From: JBKHYJ01 sp046565505
Lineage (GTDB): Bacteria > Acidobacteriota > Blastocatellia > UBA7656
DNA length: 64,000 nucleotides
Direction of reading: 5' to 3'
Assembly (NCBI GenBank): GCA_046565505.1
Contig: JBKHYJ010000015.1
Location: 62,001 to 126,000 of the forward strand
The position numbers were made by a program, and so were the translations under genes. The notes under the pieces are model-generated. The model ran no database searches. It worked only from the letters and a program-made list of their open reading frames with translations, and was not told where the DNA came from. The number at the start of each line of letters is the position of its first letter. The stretch's first letter is position 1. This document shows positions 8,842 through 17,124 of this stretch, piece after piece.

Positions 8842-9570
8842 TTGACATCTCATCAGCCTTATAACAGGAGCCAAATTCTAAACGCTCTGCCCGCTGCCGA
8901 GCGGTCGCGCCTGCTCACAATGTCTAAGTCGGTCTCGTGCGGCTTCAAACAGGTCATATATGACTGCGGCGACCCTACCGAGTTCGTCTACTTCCCGGTC
9001 CAATGCGTGGTCTCTGTGATGTCGGTGGCGGAGAACGGCACGGGCGTCGAGGTGTGCATGGTGGGCAACGAAGGCGTCGCGGGGGTGTCGGCGCTGCTCG
9101 GATGCGACAGCACGCCTGATCGGGCCAGGGCGCTGGTCGCCGGGGACGTCATCAGGGTCGAGGCTCGCGCGGTTAAGGAGGAATTCAGGCGCGTCGGGCT
9201 CTTTCATGAAATCTTACTCCGCCACATGCAAGTGATAATGACGCAGTTATCTCATATCGCCTGTTGCAATCGCGTGCACTCTATTGATAAGCGACTCTCG
9301 CGGTGGCTGCTGATGATATGTGACAGGGCGGAATCGCTTGAGTTCTCGCTGACTCATGAGTTCATTTCGGATTTGCTGGGGGCGCGCAGGGCGGGCGTGA
9401 CCGTGGCGGCCGGCCTGCTTCAGAGGAGAGAGATAATACGTTATTCGCGCGGCCGAATCGTCGTGCTCGACAGGCGGAGGCTGGAAGAGGGCGCCTGCGA
9501 TTGCTACAGGGCCATCAAACAGGAATACGACCGCTTTGCCCACTTCCTCGGAAGCGACTCCCGTCCATAG
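8842..9570 (+). CDS. Crp/Fnr-family transcriptional regulator
   Basis: A cyclic-nucleotide-binding-type effector domain (about residues 15-130), a long dimer helix (HEILLRHMQVIMTQLSH) and a C-terminal winged HTH (about 160-225, EFISDLLGARRAGVTVAAG as recognition region). The cNMP pocket is not of the classical CRP type and no Fnr-like N-terminal cysteine cluster is present, so the signal is unknown. The start is unsure: 8842 is a TTG without a Shine-Dalgarno site, while AGGAG at 8866-8870 lies just ahead of codon 12 (ATT). Homologous alignment of the SQILNALP segment with family N termini argues against the ATG at 8920. It stands between unrelated genes, so its targets cannot be read from context. 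Confidence 0.82.
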   Translation: MTSHQPYNRSQILNALPAAERSRLLTMSKSVSCGFKQVIYDCGDPTEFVYFPVQCVVSVMSVAENGTGVEVCMVGNEGVAGVSALLGCDSTPDRARALVAGDVIRVEARAVKEEFRRVGLFHEILLRHMQVIMTQLSHIACCNRVHSIDKRLSRWLLMICDRAESLEFSLTHEFISDLLGARRAGVTVAAGLLQRREIIRYSRGRIVVLDRRRLEEGACDCYRAIKQEYDRFAHFLGSDSRP

Positions 9571-9631
9571 GCCCCCGCCCGGCAAGAGTCCCTGTTGTAC
9601 AGGCGGACTGTCGGGAGGGCCCGGCCGAGGC

Positions 9632-10576
9632 TCAAGCGGCGTTCTGCTTGGAGATGCGCTTCCGGAAGTAATCAATCGTCGCGGCCAGCCCCTCTTCGAG
9701 GGAAATCTTCGGCTCCCAGCCGAGGTATTCGCGCGCCAGCGTGATGTCAGGCTTCCGCCGCCGAGGGTCGTCGGAAGGCAGCGGGCGGTATTCTATCTCC
9801 GACTCGCCCCCCGTCATCTCTAACACTTGTCGCGCGATCTCAACCACGGTCTTCTCGCAGGGGTTGCCGAGGTTGATAGGCCCGGTATGCTCCGAGTTCA
9901 TCATCCGTATCAGCCCATCGACGAGGTCCGACACGTAGCAGAACGAGCGCGTCTGCGACCCGTCCCCGAACACCGTCAGCGGTTGGCCGCGCAACGCCTG
10001 GACGATGAAGTTTGACACCACCCTGCCGTCGTCCGGGCACATCAGGGGGCCATAGGTGTTAAATATCCGCACGATCCGCACCTTCACGTCGTTCTGCCTG
10101 TGGTACTGCATCGTCAGGGCCTCGGCCACGCGCTTGCCTTCGTCGTACATGGACCGCTCGCCTATCGGGTTGCAGTTGCCCCAGTAAGTCTCCGGCTGCG
10201 GGTGCACGTCCGGGTCGCCATAGACCTCCGACGTGGACGCGAGCAGGAAGGGCGCGCCCACGCGCTTCGCGATTCCCAGCAGGTTGTAAGTCCCGAGGAA
10301 GTTCGTCTTGAGCGTCTTGATGCCATTGGATTGATAATGAATGGGCGAGGCGGGGCTGGCGAGGTGGTAGACCTGATCGACCTCCAGCAGCAGCGGCTCT
10401 ATGACGTCATGCCGCCTGAACTCGAAACGTGAGTCGGCGATCAAATCCCGAATGTTCTCACGGCGTCCCGTGACGAGGTTATCAACGCAGATTATTTCGT
10501 TGCCTTCTTCGAGCAGCCTGCGGCAAAGGTGCGAGCCGATGAAGCCCGCGCCCCCGGCTACGAGTATTCGTTTCAT
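9632..10576 (-). CDS. UDP-glucuronate decarboxylase-like NAD-dependent epimerase (SDR)
   Basis: Extended short-chain dehydrogenase that most likely converts UDP-glucuronate to UDP-xylose for surface polysaccharide synthesis. In 314 residues it shows the Rossmann GGAGFIGSHL motif at 8-17, YHLASPASP, the STSEVYGDP serine and YDEGK (catalytic Tyr-x-x-x-Lys). A NPIGERSMYDEGKR stretch and RIFNTYGP are typical of UXS enzymes. No transmembrane segment, so soluble and cytoplasmic. The ATG gives a canonical MKRILVAGGAGF start. The gene is convergent with the Crp/Fnr gene and is not in an obvious polysaccharide cluster. A dTDP-glucose dehydratase function is less likely because of the length and the SEVYGDP context. 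Confidence 0.88.
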   Translation of the reverse strand: MKRILVAGGAGFIGSHLCRRLLEEGNEIICVDNLVTGRRENIRDLIADSRFEFRRHDVIEPLLLEVDQVYHLASPASPIHYQSNGIKTLKTNFLGTYNLLGIAKRVGAPFLLASTSEVYGDPDVHPQPETYWGNCNPIGERSMYDEGKRVAEALTMQYHRQNDVKVRIVRIFNTYGPLMCPDDGRVVSNFIVQALRGQPLTVFGDGSQTRSFCYVSDLVDGLIRMMNSEHTGPINLGNPCEKTVVEIARQVLEMTGGESEIEYRPLPSDDPRRRKPDITLAREYLGWEPKISLEEGLAATIDYFRKRISKQNAA

Positions 10577-10755
10577 TCTTGCTATGCCCTCGATGAAACC
10601 GATTTTTGACTCCTTGCTTTCAGGCAGCCGATTCTAGCACAGATCAATAAGTTTATCCCCCGTTAAACGCTTGTTCACGCGGCACGCGATGAATCGCGCA
10701 CCGGCCCGGCCCCGACGGGGCGGGAGGCCCGCCCCCGGCCATTCTTTAACAACTC

Positions 10756-11244
10756 TCACCTGGAGCCCGCGCCGACTACCGCGCCTTCCGGATAATGCGT
10801 CGGCGGCCCGAGGTCTATCCCTTCGTCCTGTCGTTCGGGCTGCTGGCCTCGCAGTTGTTCGGCCATGCCCGCCCCGCGCCGTCCGCGTTGCGCCTGCGCG
10901 TTATAATCCGTCATGGCTACGACGCCCAGCGTAGCCAGCCCGCTAATCACATGAGTCCACGTCGCGGGTTTATTGCGCGAAAATCCCATCAGCCAGGGCG
11001 CGGCCGCGGTGGCGGCCCCCGCCACGGCCTCGATCACGCCGTGGGTCGGGAACGAGATCATCTTGACGGCTCCGAGCGGGTAATTCGTCATCAAGCTCAG
11101 ACCCAGAATCGCCCCGCCGGAAGCGACGGAATTGACGGTCGCCGTCTTATTCTTGCTGAAGCCGAATAACCACGGCGCGGCTATCATCGCCCCCGCCCAG
11201 GCGTAATCCATCACGGCGTGCGGCAGCGGTTGTAGTTTCTTCAT
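10756..11244 (-). CDS. SPW-repeat membrane protein
   Basis: 162 residues with an internal duplication: HAVMDYAWAGAMIAAPWLFGF at about 8-28 is echoed by HGVIEAVAGAATAAAPWLMGF at about 68-88. Each copy is followed by N/K-rich and second hydrophobic segments (AILGLSLMTNY and TLGVVAMTDY). This gives four predicted membrane helices in two APW(L)xGF units, the signature of the SPW repeat family, whose function is not known. The C-terminal 40 residues are polar and probably cytoplasmic. A strong AGGAGG lies 8-10 bases before the ATG. The adjacent genes on both sides are transcribed in the same direction but with gaps over 200 bases. Confidence 0.72.
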   Translation of the reverse strand: MKKLQPLPHAVMDYAWAGAMIAAPWLFGFSKNKTATVNSVASGGAILGLSLMTNYPLGAVKMISFPTHGVIEAVAGAATAAAPWLMGFSRNKPATWTHVISGLATLGVVAMTDYNAQAQRGRRGAGMAEQLRGQQPERQDEGIDLGPPTHYPEGAVVGAGSR

Positions 11245-11479
11245 GTCTGTTGCCTCCTGTTTGAACTAATCTCGAAAATTGTCCGGCTCACTGCATGGCC
11301 GGCCGCTACGGCAGATTAATGGCAATCAGCGGGCCAGCGGTCGGCGCCCCGAAGCTTGCCTTCGGCCGGCCCGCGCCGAGCGATGCGCGGCATTCATGGC
11401 CGGCCCGCGAGCAAAGTTTGTAGCCGCTCGATTGCCCGCGCAGGTCGCGGCCCGGTCCGCTCGGTCGCGGGCCGCAGGC

Positions 11480-12361
11480 TCAGCCGACTCGCCTTCTTAC
11501 CTCGGCGTCGGCCCCCACCTCGAAGTTGTAGGTGTCGCCGTGTTTCAGGTAGACGACCTGCATTTCGAGCCCGGCGGACTTGACCGCCTGCATGAAATCT
11601 TCAAGCGGCGATTTGAACACAGTGTAGTCGTTATAGTGAATGGGTATGGTCGTGCGCGGTTTTATGATCTTCATCGCCTCGACCCCCTGCCTGGCGTTCA
11701 TCGTCACCGTGATGCCGAGTATTTTCGTGCCCCCGAGGTGCATCAGGGCCAGCTCTATGACAGGGTATCGTTTCGGTATCTCTCTCAGGTCGTCGTGCAC
11801 GAGAGTATCGCCTGTGATGTAGAGGTGCAGCCTCGTATCACCGGCCCCGTCCTGGAATTCGAGCATGCTGCCCATCACGGGCGGGAGCAGGGCGTTCATC
11901 AGGCCGGGCCCGTGCTTGCCGGGCATCGAAGTTATGCGCAGCCGGCCCCCCCCTTTTACAACCGAAAGCGATTCCCAGGTGTCGAGGCCATGCGTCGCCG
12001 TGAACCCTTTACCCTTCAGCGAGGACGCCGCATGCCGCGTCGTGATTATAGGCAGCGACTTATCGAGCTTCTCTTCCGCGATGCGGTCGAAGTGGTCTCC
12101 GTGCAGGTGCGAGAGCACGCATAAATCGAGCGGCGGCAGCTCGTGGATGTCTATCGCGGGGTTCGTCAGCCGCTTCGACGTAAGCCCATAGCCGAGGTGC
12201 ACATGGTCCCCGCTGTGCAGGAAGTTAGGGTCCGTCAGGATCGTCAACCCGCCATAGCGCAGGATCACCGTCGCCGTCCCGACGAAGAAGATCGACCCGC
12301 GCGCGAAGTCTAGCCTCTCCCGCCCCGAGTCTTGAAGCGTAAGCGTTCGCTCCTCGCTCAT
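11480..12361 (-). CDS. UlaG-like metal-dependent hydrolase (metallo-beta-lactamase fold)
   Basis: 293 residues with the MBL-fold HxHxDH motif in LSHLHGDHFDR (about residues 79-89), a later GDTLVH (metal-bridging Asp) and an IPIHYNDY histidine near the C terminus. This is the ligand set of the UlaG/YcfU-like branch (beta-lactamase superfamily domain 2). Such enzymes hydrolyse lactones or phosphoesters; the substrate cannot be told from sequence. No signal peptide. GAGGGG lies about 8 bases upstream of the ATG. It follows the MFS exporter gene on the same strand with a 75-base gap, so the two may be co-transcribed. Confidence 0.85.
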   Translation of the reverse strand: MSEERTLTLQDSGRERLDFARGSIFFVGTATVILRYGGLTILTDPNFLHSGDHVHLGYGLTSKRLTNPAIDIHELPPLDLCVLSHLHGDHFDRIAEEKLDKSLPIITTRHAASSLKGKGFTATHGLDTWESLSVVKGGGRLRITSMPGKHGPGLMNALLPPVMGSMLEFQDGAGDTRLHLYITGDTLVHDDLREIPKRYPVIELALMHLGGTKILGITVTMNARQGVEAMKIIKPRTTIPIHYNDYTVFKSPLEDFMQAVKSAGLEMQVVYLKHGDTYNFEVGADAEVRRRVG

Positions 12362-12436
12362 AACGTATTCCCCTCTTTTATTTGCCGCGTCCGCCCTGTT
12401 TTCACCCTCAGCGTCGAAGGCATGCGGGTCGCCCCG

Positions 12437-13834
12437 TCAGTTGCGCCGCGCCGCCACGTCGCTGCCCATCGCCTGTTCGGCCGGGACCCCTCCGACCATC
12501 TGTTGCGCGACTATCAGTTGACGCGCTTCGGCCCTCAGCCCCGGCAGGCGCAACGCGAAGATTGACGCGCCCAGTATGCAGACGGCGCCGCCCGCCGCCA
12601 CGGTGGCTGGCGCGCCGAGCCGCCCGGCCAGCACGCCGGCCAGCAGCGACCCCACGGGAGCCATGCCCATGAACATCATCGAGTAGACGGCCATCACGCG
12701 GCCTCGCAAATGATCCGGCACCATCGTCTGGATCAGCGTGTTTGAGGAAGCCATCTGCACCATCATAGACAGTCCCACCGGGACCAGCAGCGCCGCCGAT
12801 AACCAGAACGTGCGCGACAGTGAAAACAGTATCAGCCCGACGCCGAATCCCGCCGACGAGAAGGCCACCCACCGGCCGAGCCCCGCCACCCCCTTGCGGC
12901 CCGCGAGGGTCAACGCGCCCGCCAGCGCGCCTACCCCTGAAGCTCCCATCAGCACTCCGAGGCCGCTCGGGCCGCCGCGCAAAATGCGGTCTGCGATGAT
13001 GGGCATCAGCACGGCGTAAGGCATCCCGGCCAGGCTCACGACCCCCAGCAATAAGAGCAACGCGCGGATAGGCCCGGTCTGCCCGGCGAACCTGAAGCCC
13101 TCGACGACATCCGCCAGGGGCGAGCCCCCGTGCGCCGCGCGCGGGCGAATCGCGACTTTCATCATAAGCAGCCCCGCGATTACCGCCACGTAGCTCGCTC
13201 CATTGGCGAAGAAGCACCACCCCTCGCCTATGGCCGCGACCAGCACGCCCGCGACCGCCGGCCCGATGATGCGCGCCCCGTTGAACATAGACGAGTTCAG
13301 CGCGATGGCGTTTATCAAATCCTCCTTACCTACCATGTCGACGATGAACGCCTGGCGCGCGGGGATGTCGAAGGAATTGATGACGCCGAGCACCGCCGCG
13401 AAGGCGAATATATGCCCCACCTTGATAAGCCCTGACAGCGTCAGCGCGGCCAGGGCGAAGGCGAGCAGCATCGCCACCGTCTGCGTGATTATGATTATGC
13501 GCTGGCGGTTCTTCCTGTCCGCGACGATGCCGCCGATGGGCGCGAGCAGAAAGACAGGTATCTGGCTCGAAAACCCTACCAAGCCCAGCAGCACGGACGA
13601 GCCTGTCAGGCGATAAACGAGCCATGACTGCGCCACGGATTGCATCCACGTCCCCACCAGCGATATTAGCTGCCCGCCGAAGAACAGTTGAAAGTTGCGA
13701 TGCTTGAGCGCGCGTATGGCCGCGGGCAGACGGCCCCGATTGCCGCCCGCCGCGGGCTCATGCGAATCTTTGTGTTGCGTTGGTGAGGGGCTCGCGCTCG
13801 CTTCGCTTTCTGCTACTACGTTATTGCGCTTCAT
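12437..13834 (-). CDS. MFS exporter, EntS-like (MFS_3 family)
   Basis: A secondary transporter with about 11-12 predicted membrane helices that probably exports small molecules. It shows the family layout: first helix FQLFFGGQLISLVGTWMQ, the loop motif IGGIVADRKNRQR after helix 2 (the conserved GxxxDRxxR/K of MFS) and SFDIPARQAF in the fourth-helix region. These are features of the enterobactin exporter-like MFS_3 group. The ATG at 13834 is the first ATG of the frame; a TTG 72 bases further upstream would add a non-hydrophobic Arg-rich stretch that the family lacks. The first 40 residues are polar and cytoplasmic. Its substrate is unknown; the next gene is a metallohydrolase. Confidence 0.85.
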   Translation of the reverse strand: MKRNNVVAESEASASPSPTQHKDSHEPAAGGNRGRLPAAIRALKHRNFQLFFGGQLISLVGTWMQSVAQSWLVYRLTGSSVLLGLVGFSSQIPVFLLAPIGGIVADRKNRQRIIIITQTVAMLLAFALAALTLSGLIKVGHIFAFAAVLGVINSFDIPARQAFIVDMVGKEDLINAIALNSSMFNGARIIGPAVAGVLVAAIGEGWCFFANGASYVAVIAGLLMMKVAIRPRAAHGGSPLADVVEGFRFAGQTGPIRALLLLLGVVSLAGMPYAVLMPIIADRILRGGPSGLGVLMGASGVGALAGALTLAGRKGVAGLGRWVAFSSAGFGVGLILFSLSRTFWLSAALLVPVGLSMMVQMASSNTLIQTMVPDHLRGRVMAVYSMMFMGMAPVGSLLAGVLAGRLGAPATVAAGGAVCILGASIFALRLPGLRAEARQLIVAQQMVGGVPAEQAMGSDVAARRN

Positions 13835-13952
13835 AACAATAAAGGTAAGCGCACGGGCGCGGCCTGTCCATCCGCGCGGTGATCGCCGGGAGGGCGCGGC
13901 CGCCAATGACCTAGCCTGTTAAGGGAAGGCCGCGCGCTTCTCATATAAATGA

Positions 13953-13976
13953 AAGAGGGGGCCATAGCCCCCTCTT
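13953..13976. other. 9-bp perfect hairpin
   Basis: AAGAGGGGG at 13953-13961 pairs perfectly with CCCCCTCTT at 13968-13976 around a 6-base loop. On the minus strand the stem is followed by TTTCATTTAT, so it may terminate a leftward transcript entering from the AT-richer gap; on the plus strand no T tract follows. Confidence 0.55.
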
Positions 13977-14058
13977 CGTCACAATCATCTTTAGCTCCAC
14001 CACGCTGTTTTAATAATAGTATTCAATAAACGACCGTGTGAGCTGTGGACGCTTGTGA

Positions 14059-14082
14059 GTGTTTGAATACCTTTTCAAACAC
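14059..14082. repeat. perfect 9-bp inverted repeat in AT-rich gap
   Basis: GTGTTTGAA (14059-14067) and TTCAAACAC (14074-14082) are perfect reverse complements with a 6-base centre. The size and symmetry suit a dimeric regulator binding site or a small hairpin. The surrounding 646-base gap (13835-14480) is clearly lower in GC than the rest of the window and holds no gene that I can support. Confidence 0.55.
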
Positions 14083-14480
14083 GTCTATTTCCTATTCAAT
14101 TTGCGTGCTAAAGATTTCGCCATCCCTCTAATCTTATCGAATCCGGGCTAAGTCATATAACTAGAGAAGAAATGCGGCTGCCATCGGGCATGCGTTTTCC
14201 GCGTAGTCAGTTCTTACTTCACATTAGTTTCACATAGCTGGGTCAAGATTGTGTTTATTAACGAACCGTCATTCAAGCAGAGATCATCTCCGCGAGCGGC
14301 GAGGGCATCAAGAGTGGCGCCGCGCGACTCAAGGGTGGTCAGGTAAATGATTTCAGTGTACGCGCCCGTACATATCTCCAGCACATATATTGTTATGGTT
14401 TTAGAAATATGGTTGCGCACATCGCATCAAACGAGCCAGGCGCAGGTATAGAGTCGAACCCTAATAAGGAAGGGACGCAC

Positions 14481-14684
14481 ATGTTCACTCAGCGCCAGGA
14501 TGCGGCGATCAATCTGCTCGCGACCGGCTACAGTGTTGCCGATGCGGCGGCCGTGCTCGGCGTGTCGCGAAGCATCCTGGACAAGTGGCGGAATCGCAAT
14601 CCGGTCTTCGAGCAGGAGATAAACAGGCGACGCCAGGAGATAGGAGTGCCCGCCAAAAGGGCGCCGCGTCATAAGAGCGTCTAA
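14481..14684 (+). CDS. small helix-turn-helix protein
   Basis: A 67-residue protein in which residues 3-50 form a compact HTH: AAINLLATGYSVADAAAVLG, then VSRSILDKWRNRNPVF. This resembles the HTH of phage terminase small subunits, transposase N-terminal domains and phBC6A51-type helix-turn-helix proteins. It ends with a basic tail. AAGGAAGG at about 14466-14473 is well placed for the ATG at 14481; an upstream ATG at 14409 has no such site and adds residues unlike the family. It is isolated next to an AT-richer gap, which fits a relic of a mobile element, or a stand-alone DNA-binding protein. No transposase or phage gene is nearby. Confidence 0.6.
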   Translation: MFTQRQDAAINLLATGYSVADAAAVLGVSRSILDKWRNRNPVFEQEINRRRQEIGVPAKRAPRHKSV

Positions 14685-14905
14685 TCGCCCGGCAGTGGCT
14701 CGGCCAATTCGACACGCGGCCCTCACCAGATTAATCCGTCAGAAATGTTAGAGTGGACCTGCCTCGTGCGGCAAGGTCGGCCTGTGAATCGCTTTCATTG
14801 CGCCGGCCGTCTTCGCGCGGATGAAGGGCCGTTTCGGTTCCAAGTCGTATGGCGGCCGGCGGAGGGGCGGGCAGCGCCCGCCCCCGTACTTTCGGCCATC
14901 GCCTT

Positions 14906-15229
14906 CTACGAAGTCGGTCCGGTGTTGGTTGCGCCCCCCGTTGAAGCGGCCGACAACTCCACGTCTCCGCCGCCCGCGTTGCGCCCCGAGCCGCCCTGTT
15001 GTGACAGGAGCCTGCCGAGGTGCTGTTGGAGTTGTTGGATCGTCTGCCGGTCCTGTTGCATGACCTGTTCTATGACGCGCGCAATTTCCTGATCGCCCTT
15101 CGCGTCGTCCAGGTACTTCTGGTACGCCTCAATGCCCTTAGACTTTTCGTGCAGGATAGTGATCAGGTCGAACGTGAGATCATCGAGCGGAAAATTCCCG
15201 CCCTGCTTTGAACCGCTCTGACTCGACAT
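14906..15229 (-). CDS. small helical protein of unknown function
   Basis: 107 residues. The first 75 are strongly helical and charged (TFDLITILHEKSKGIEAYQK; DQEIARVIEQVMQQDRQ; a Gln-rich stretch) and the tail is Gly/Ser/Thr-rich and disordered. Helix pairs of this kind occur in ferritin-like and stress-related small proteins, but no metal ligand set is visible. No signal peptide. AAGGAGGA lies 7-9 bases upstream of the ATG at 15229, which decides this start over an upstream in-frame codon. The next gene on the same strand, a BON-domain protein 100 bases further upstream, has an equally strong ribosome-binding site, so both may be stress-induced together. Confidence 0.65.
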   Translation of the reverse strand: MSSQSGSKQGGNFPLDDLTFDLITILHEKSKGIEAYQKYLDDAKGDQEIARVIEQVMQQDRQTIQQLQQHLGRLLSQQGGSGRNAGGGDVELSAASTGGATNTGPTS

Positions 15230-15331
15230 CGTGCTTTCCTCCTTAGTAATTGATCGGTCATTAAGATTCGGCGCCAACCGCGCGGCCCGCCGAAGTGAGC
15301 CGCTGTTGTTTCCGCGGCCGGCGGTTCGCGG

Positions 15332-15958
15332 CTAGCGCCGCCGAGAATTCTCTACTTGCAACTCGTTGGTGACCGCGAACAGGCCGGGCACGCCGCGCGC
15401 CCTGATGTAAGCTATGTTCTTGTCCGCCTCCGTGGCAACGACCCCTTTCAACGTCGCCCTGCCCCTGTTCACTATAATGTGAATGGGGGGGACGGAGCGC
15501 GTGGCGTAGCGAAACAGCGGCGAGTTCCAATTGAATATGGCGCGGTACACGGCCAGCCGCAGGCGGTCATCGGCGGGCGACACGGGCAGCACCTCTATTT
15601 GATTATCCACCCGCTCGACCCCTTCTATGTCGCTCACGCGCTTACCCGCGTCGGACTTGGTCGAGGGGCGCACGACCTGGCCGCGCAGCACGACCGACCC
15701 GTCCGGCATCACCTGGCCCTCAAGCCAGTCGAACACGTCGTAGTAAGGCAGCGTGACAAGCTCGTGGCGAATCTCCTGCGCCAGCCGATTCTGGAATCGG
15801 GCCGTGTCCGCCGCGCGGCTCGACGATTGGTCGCGCGCGCCTGAAGTCTGCGCCTGCTGATTCTGCCGCGCCTCCTCGGGCTCGTCGCCCCAGGCCGGGG
15901 TGATGACAGAGAGCGCGCCGCAGATGATTAAAAGCGATGCGAAAAGCACCTTGCGCAT
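15332..15958 (-). CDS. BON-domain protein, exported
   Basis: 208 residues with a signal peptide (KVLFASLLIICGAL, cleavage near residue 24, AWG-DE), a polar Gln/Ser-rich linker and two BON modules. In the first (about 55-125) RFQNRLAQEIRHEL is followed by GSVVLRGQVV and a ...IEGVERVDNQIEV end. The second (about 130-205) has DRLRLAVYRAIF then GRATLKGVVA and GVPGLFAVTNELQV. The G-x-V-x-L-x-G and V.N.L.V signatures are those of OsmY-type domains. They bind phospholipids or the envelope and help under osmotic stress (family knowledge). GTAAGGAGG precedes the ATG. A likely periplasmic or outer-membrane-associated protein. Confidence 0.85.
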   Translation of the reverse strand: MRKVLFASLLIICGALSVITPAWGDEPEEARQNQQAQTSGARDQSSSRAADTARFQNRLAQEIRHELVTLPYYDVFDWLEGQVMPDGSVVLRGQVVRPSTKSDAGKRVSDIEGVERVDNQIEVLPVSPADDRLRLAVYRAIFNWNSPLFRYATRSVPPIHIIVNRGRATLKGVVATEADKNIAYIRARGVPGLFAVTNELQVENSRRR

Positions 15959-16229
15959 ATCTTGGCCTCCTTACACTTCTCTTTCGCAAGTAACAAGGCA
16001 AAGCCCGTTCCCATTCGCTGCGGAATTGGTAATCACCGCCGCAATTTATCCGCCCCGATTCATAATTCTTATCTTTACAAAGATTACTGTTGACGACATA
16101 CAAGTGCCGGCCCCGAGAAGAAATCCAGCGCGTTTGCGGCCGGCGCAAAGTTGGGACAGTGGAAAACAAAAGAGGATGGGCCGAGGGCATAAAAGGCGGC
16201 CGCGGCGGGGTCCGGTCGTCAGCCGTAGC

Positions 16230-16949
16230 TCAGTCTCTAGAAGGATCGGGCCCCGTACGGGCTCGGCCCGCCGCGTGCCGCGTGCGCGTCCTGTACAGCC
16301 TCGAAAGAGTCGAAGGATTCACGCCTAGCAGGTAGCAGGCCACCAGGAAGACGTTAAGGAGTTGCTGCCGCACGGGGCCGCGATTCAGGAAGCGGCGGGC
16401 CGAAGTCGTAACCGGCAAATCGATGAGGGCCACCCTGCCTTCCTTGCGCATCCGGCTTAAGAAATCCACGTCCTCCATAATCGGCATCTCTTTATAGCCG
16501 CCGAGCCGCTCGAAGACCTCGCGCCTGACAAAGATTCCCTGGTCGCCGAAGTGAAAGTATCGAAACCTCAGGCGGGTGAATGCGGCGTAGAACCTGAGGG
16601 GCAATTTCTCGCTGTCGAACCTCAAGGTGAAAGTGCCGCCCGCGACGCGCGGGTCGGCCAGCGACATTCTCAAACGAGTGAGCGCGTCCGGGTGCAGGCT
16701 TGAGTCCGCATGCAGGAAGAGTAAAGCGGCCCCCGTCGCGCGGCGCGCGCCTTCATTCATCTGCGCCCCGCGGCCGCGCCTGCCCTCGATTACGAGCGCG
16801 CGCGGGCTGGCGAGCGCGACCGTGCCGTCTGTGCTGCCGCCGTCAACAACTATGATCTCAAAATCGCCCTGCTGGCTCTCGACGCTCGCCACGCATGCGA
16901 TGATGTTATCGGCTTCGTTCAAGGCGGGGATGACGACGGAAACTTTCAT
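16230..16949 (-). CDS. family 2 glycosyltransferase, TIGR04283 group
   Basis: A soluble or membrane-attached GT-A glycosyltransferase of 239 residues. The N terminus KVSVVIPALNEADNI and the nucleotide-binding VVDGGSTDGT are GT2 hallmarks. LFLHADSSLHPDALTRL carries the DxD-like metal site, MEDVDFLSRM the acceptor/catalytic acidic cluster, and GDQGIFVRREVFERLGGY is characteristic of the TIGR04283 group. A hydrophobic segment near residues 200-215 may anchor it (VACYLLGV). Substrates are not known; in other bacteria these genes often sit with carotenoid or sterol-related clusters. It is monocistronic here. Confidence 0.88.
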   Translation of the reverse strand: MKVSVVIPALNEADNIIACVASVESQQGDFEIIVVDGGSTDGTVALASPRALVIEGRRGRGAQMNEGARRATGAALLFLHADSSLHPDALTRLRMSLADPRVAGGTFTLRFDSEKLPLRFYAAFTRLRFRYFHFGDQGIFVRREVFERLGGYKEMPIMEDVDFLSRMRKEGRVALIDLPVTTSARRFLNRGPVRQQLLNVFLVACYLLGVNPSTLSRLYRTRTRHAAGRARTGPDPSRD

Positions 16950-17124
16950 CGGGTTTATTATTCAGACCTCGGGCCGCCGCCTCAACCGCTTTTTTTACTT
17001 TTCCGGCTTGTGTTAATGTCGAGGTCATCTAGGTTGAGCGGAGACCGTCGGCGGCAGCCCTACGCCCCGATGGCGTACACGGCGGATGGCCTATAGAATT
17101 CCATTTCAGTCCGAGGAGATCAAG

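Noticed and set aside
8842..8865. TTGACA and TATAAC as a promoter
   Set aside because: The spacing is only 12 bases, too short for a sigma-70 promoter, and it would lie inside the coding region.
11279..12124. 281-residue plus-strand open frame
   Set aside because: Lies opposite the UlaG-like hydrolase with intact motifs and its own ribosome-binding site; Arg/His-rich composition is typical of a GC-rich antisense frame.
14214..14420. 68-residue minus-strand open frame in the AT-richer gap
   Set aside because: No ribosome-binding site, no family and no codon-use signal.
14445..14475. T-loop-like GGGTTCGACTC on the minus strand
   Set aside because: The rest of a tRNA would lie inside the HTH gene and the T stem has a mismatch; no acceptor stem can be formed.
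16205..16260. tRNA-like GTAGCTCAGT sequence
   Set aside because: The bases that follow do not give a D-loop, anticodon arm or T arm, and it overlaps the C-terminal end of a glycosyltransferase gene.
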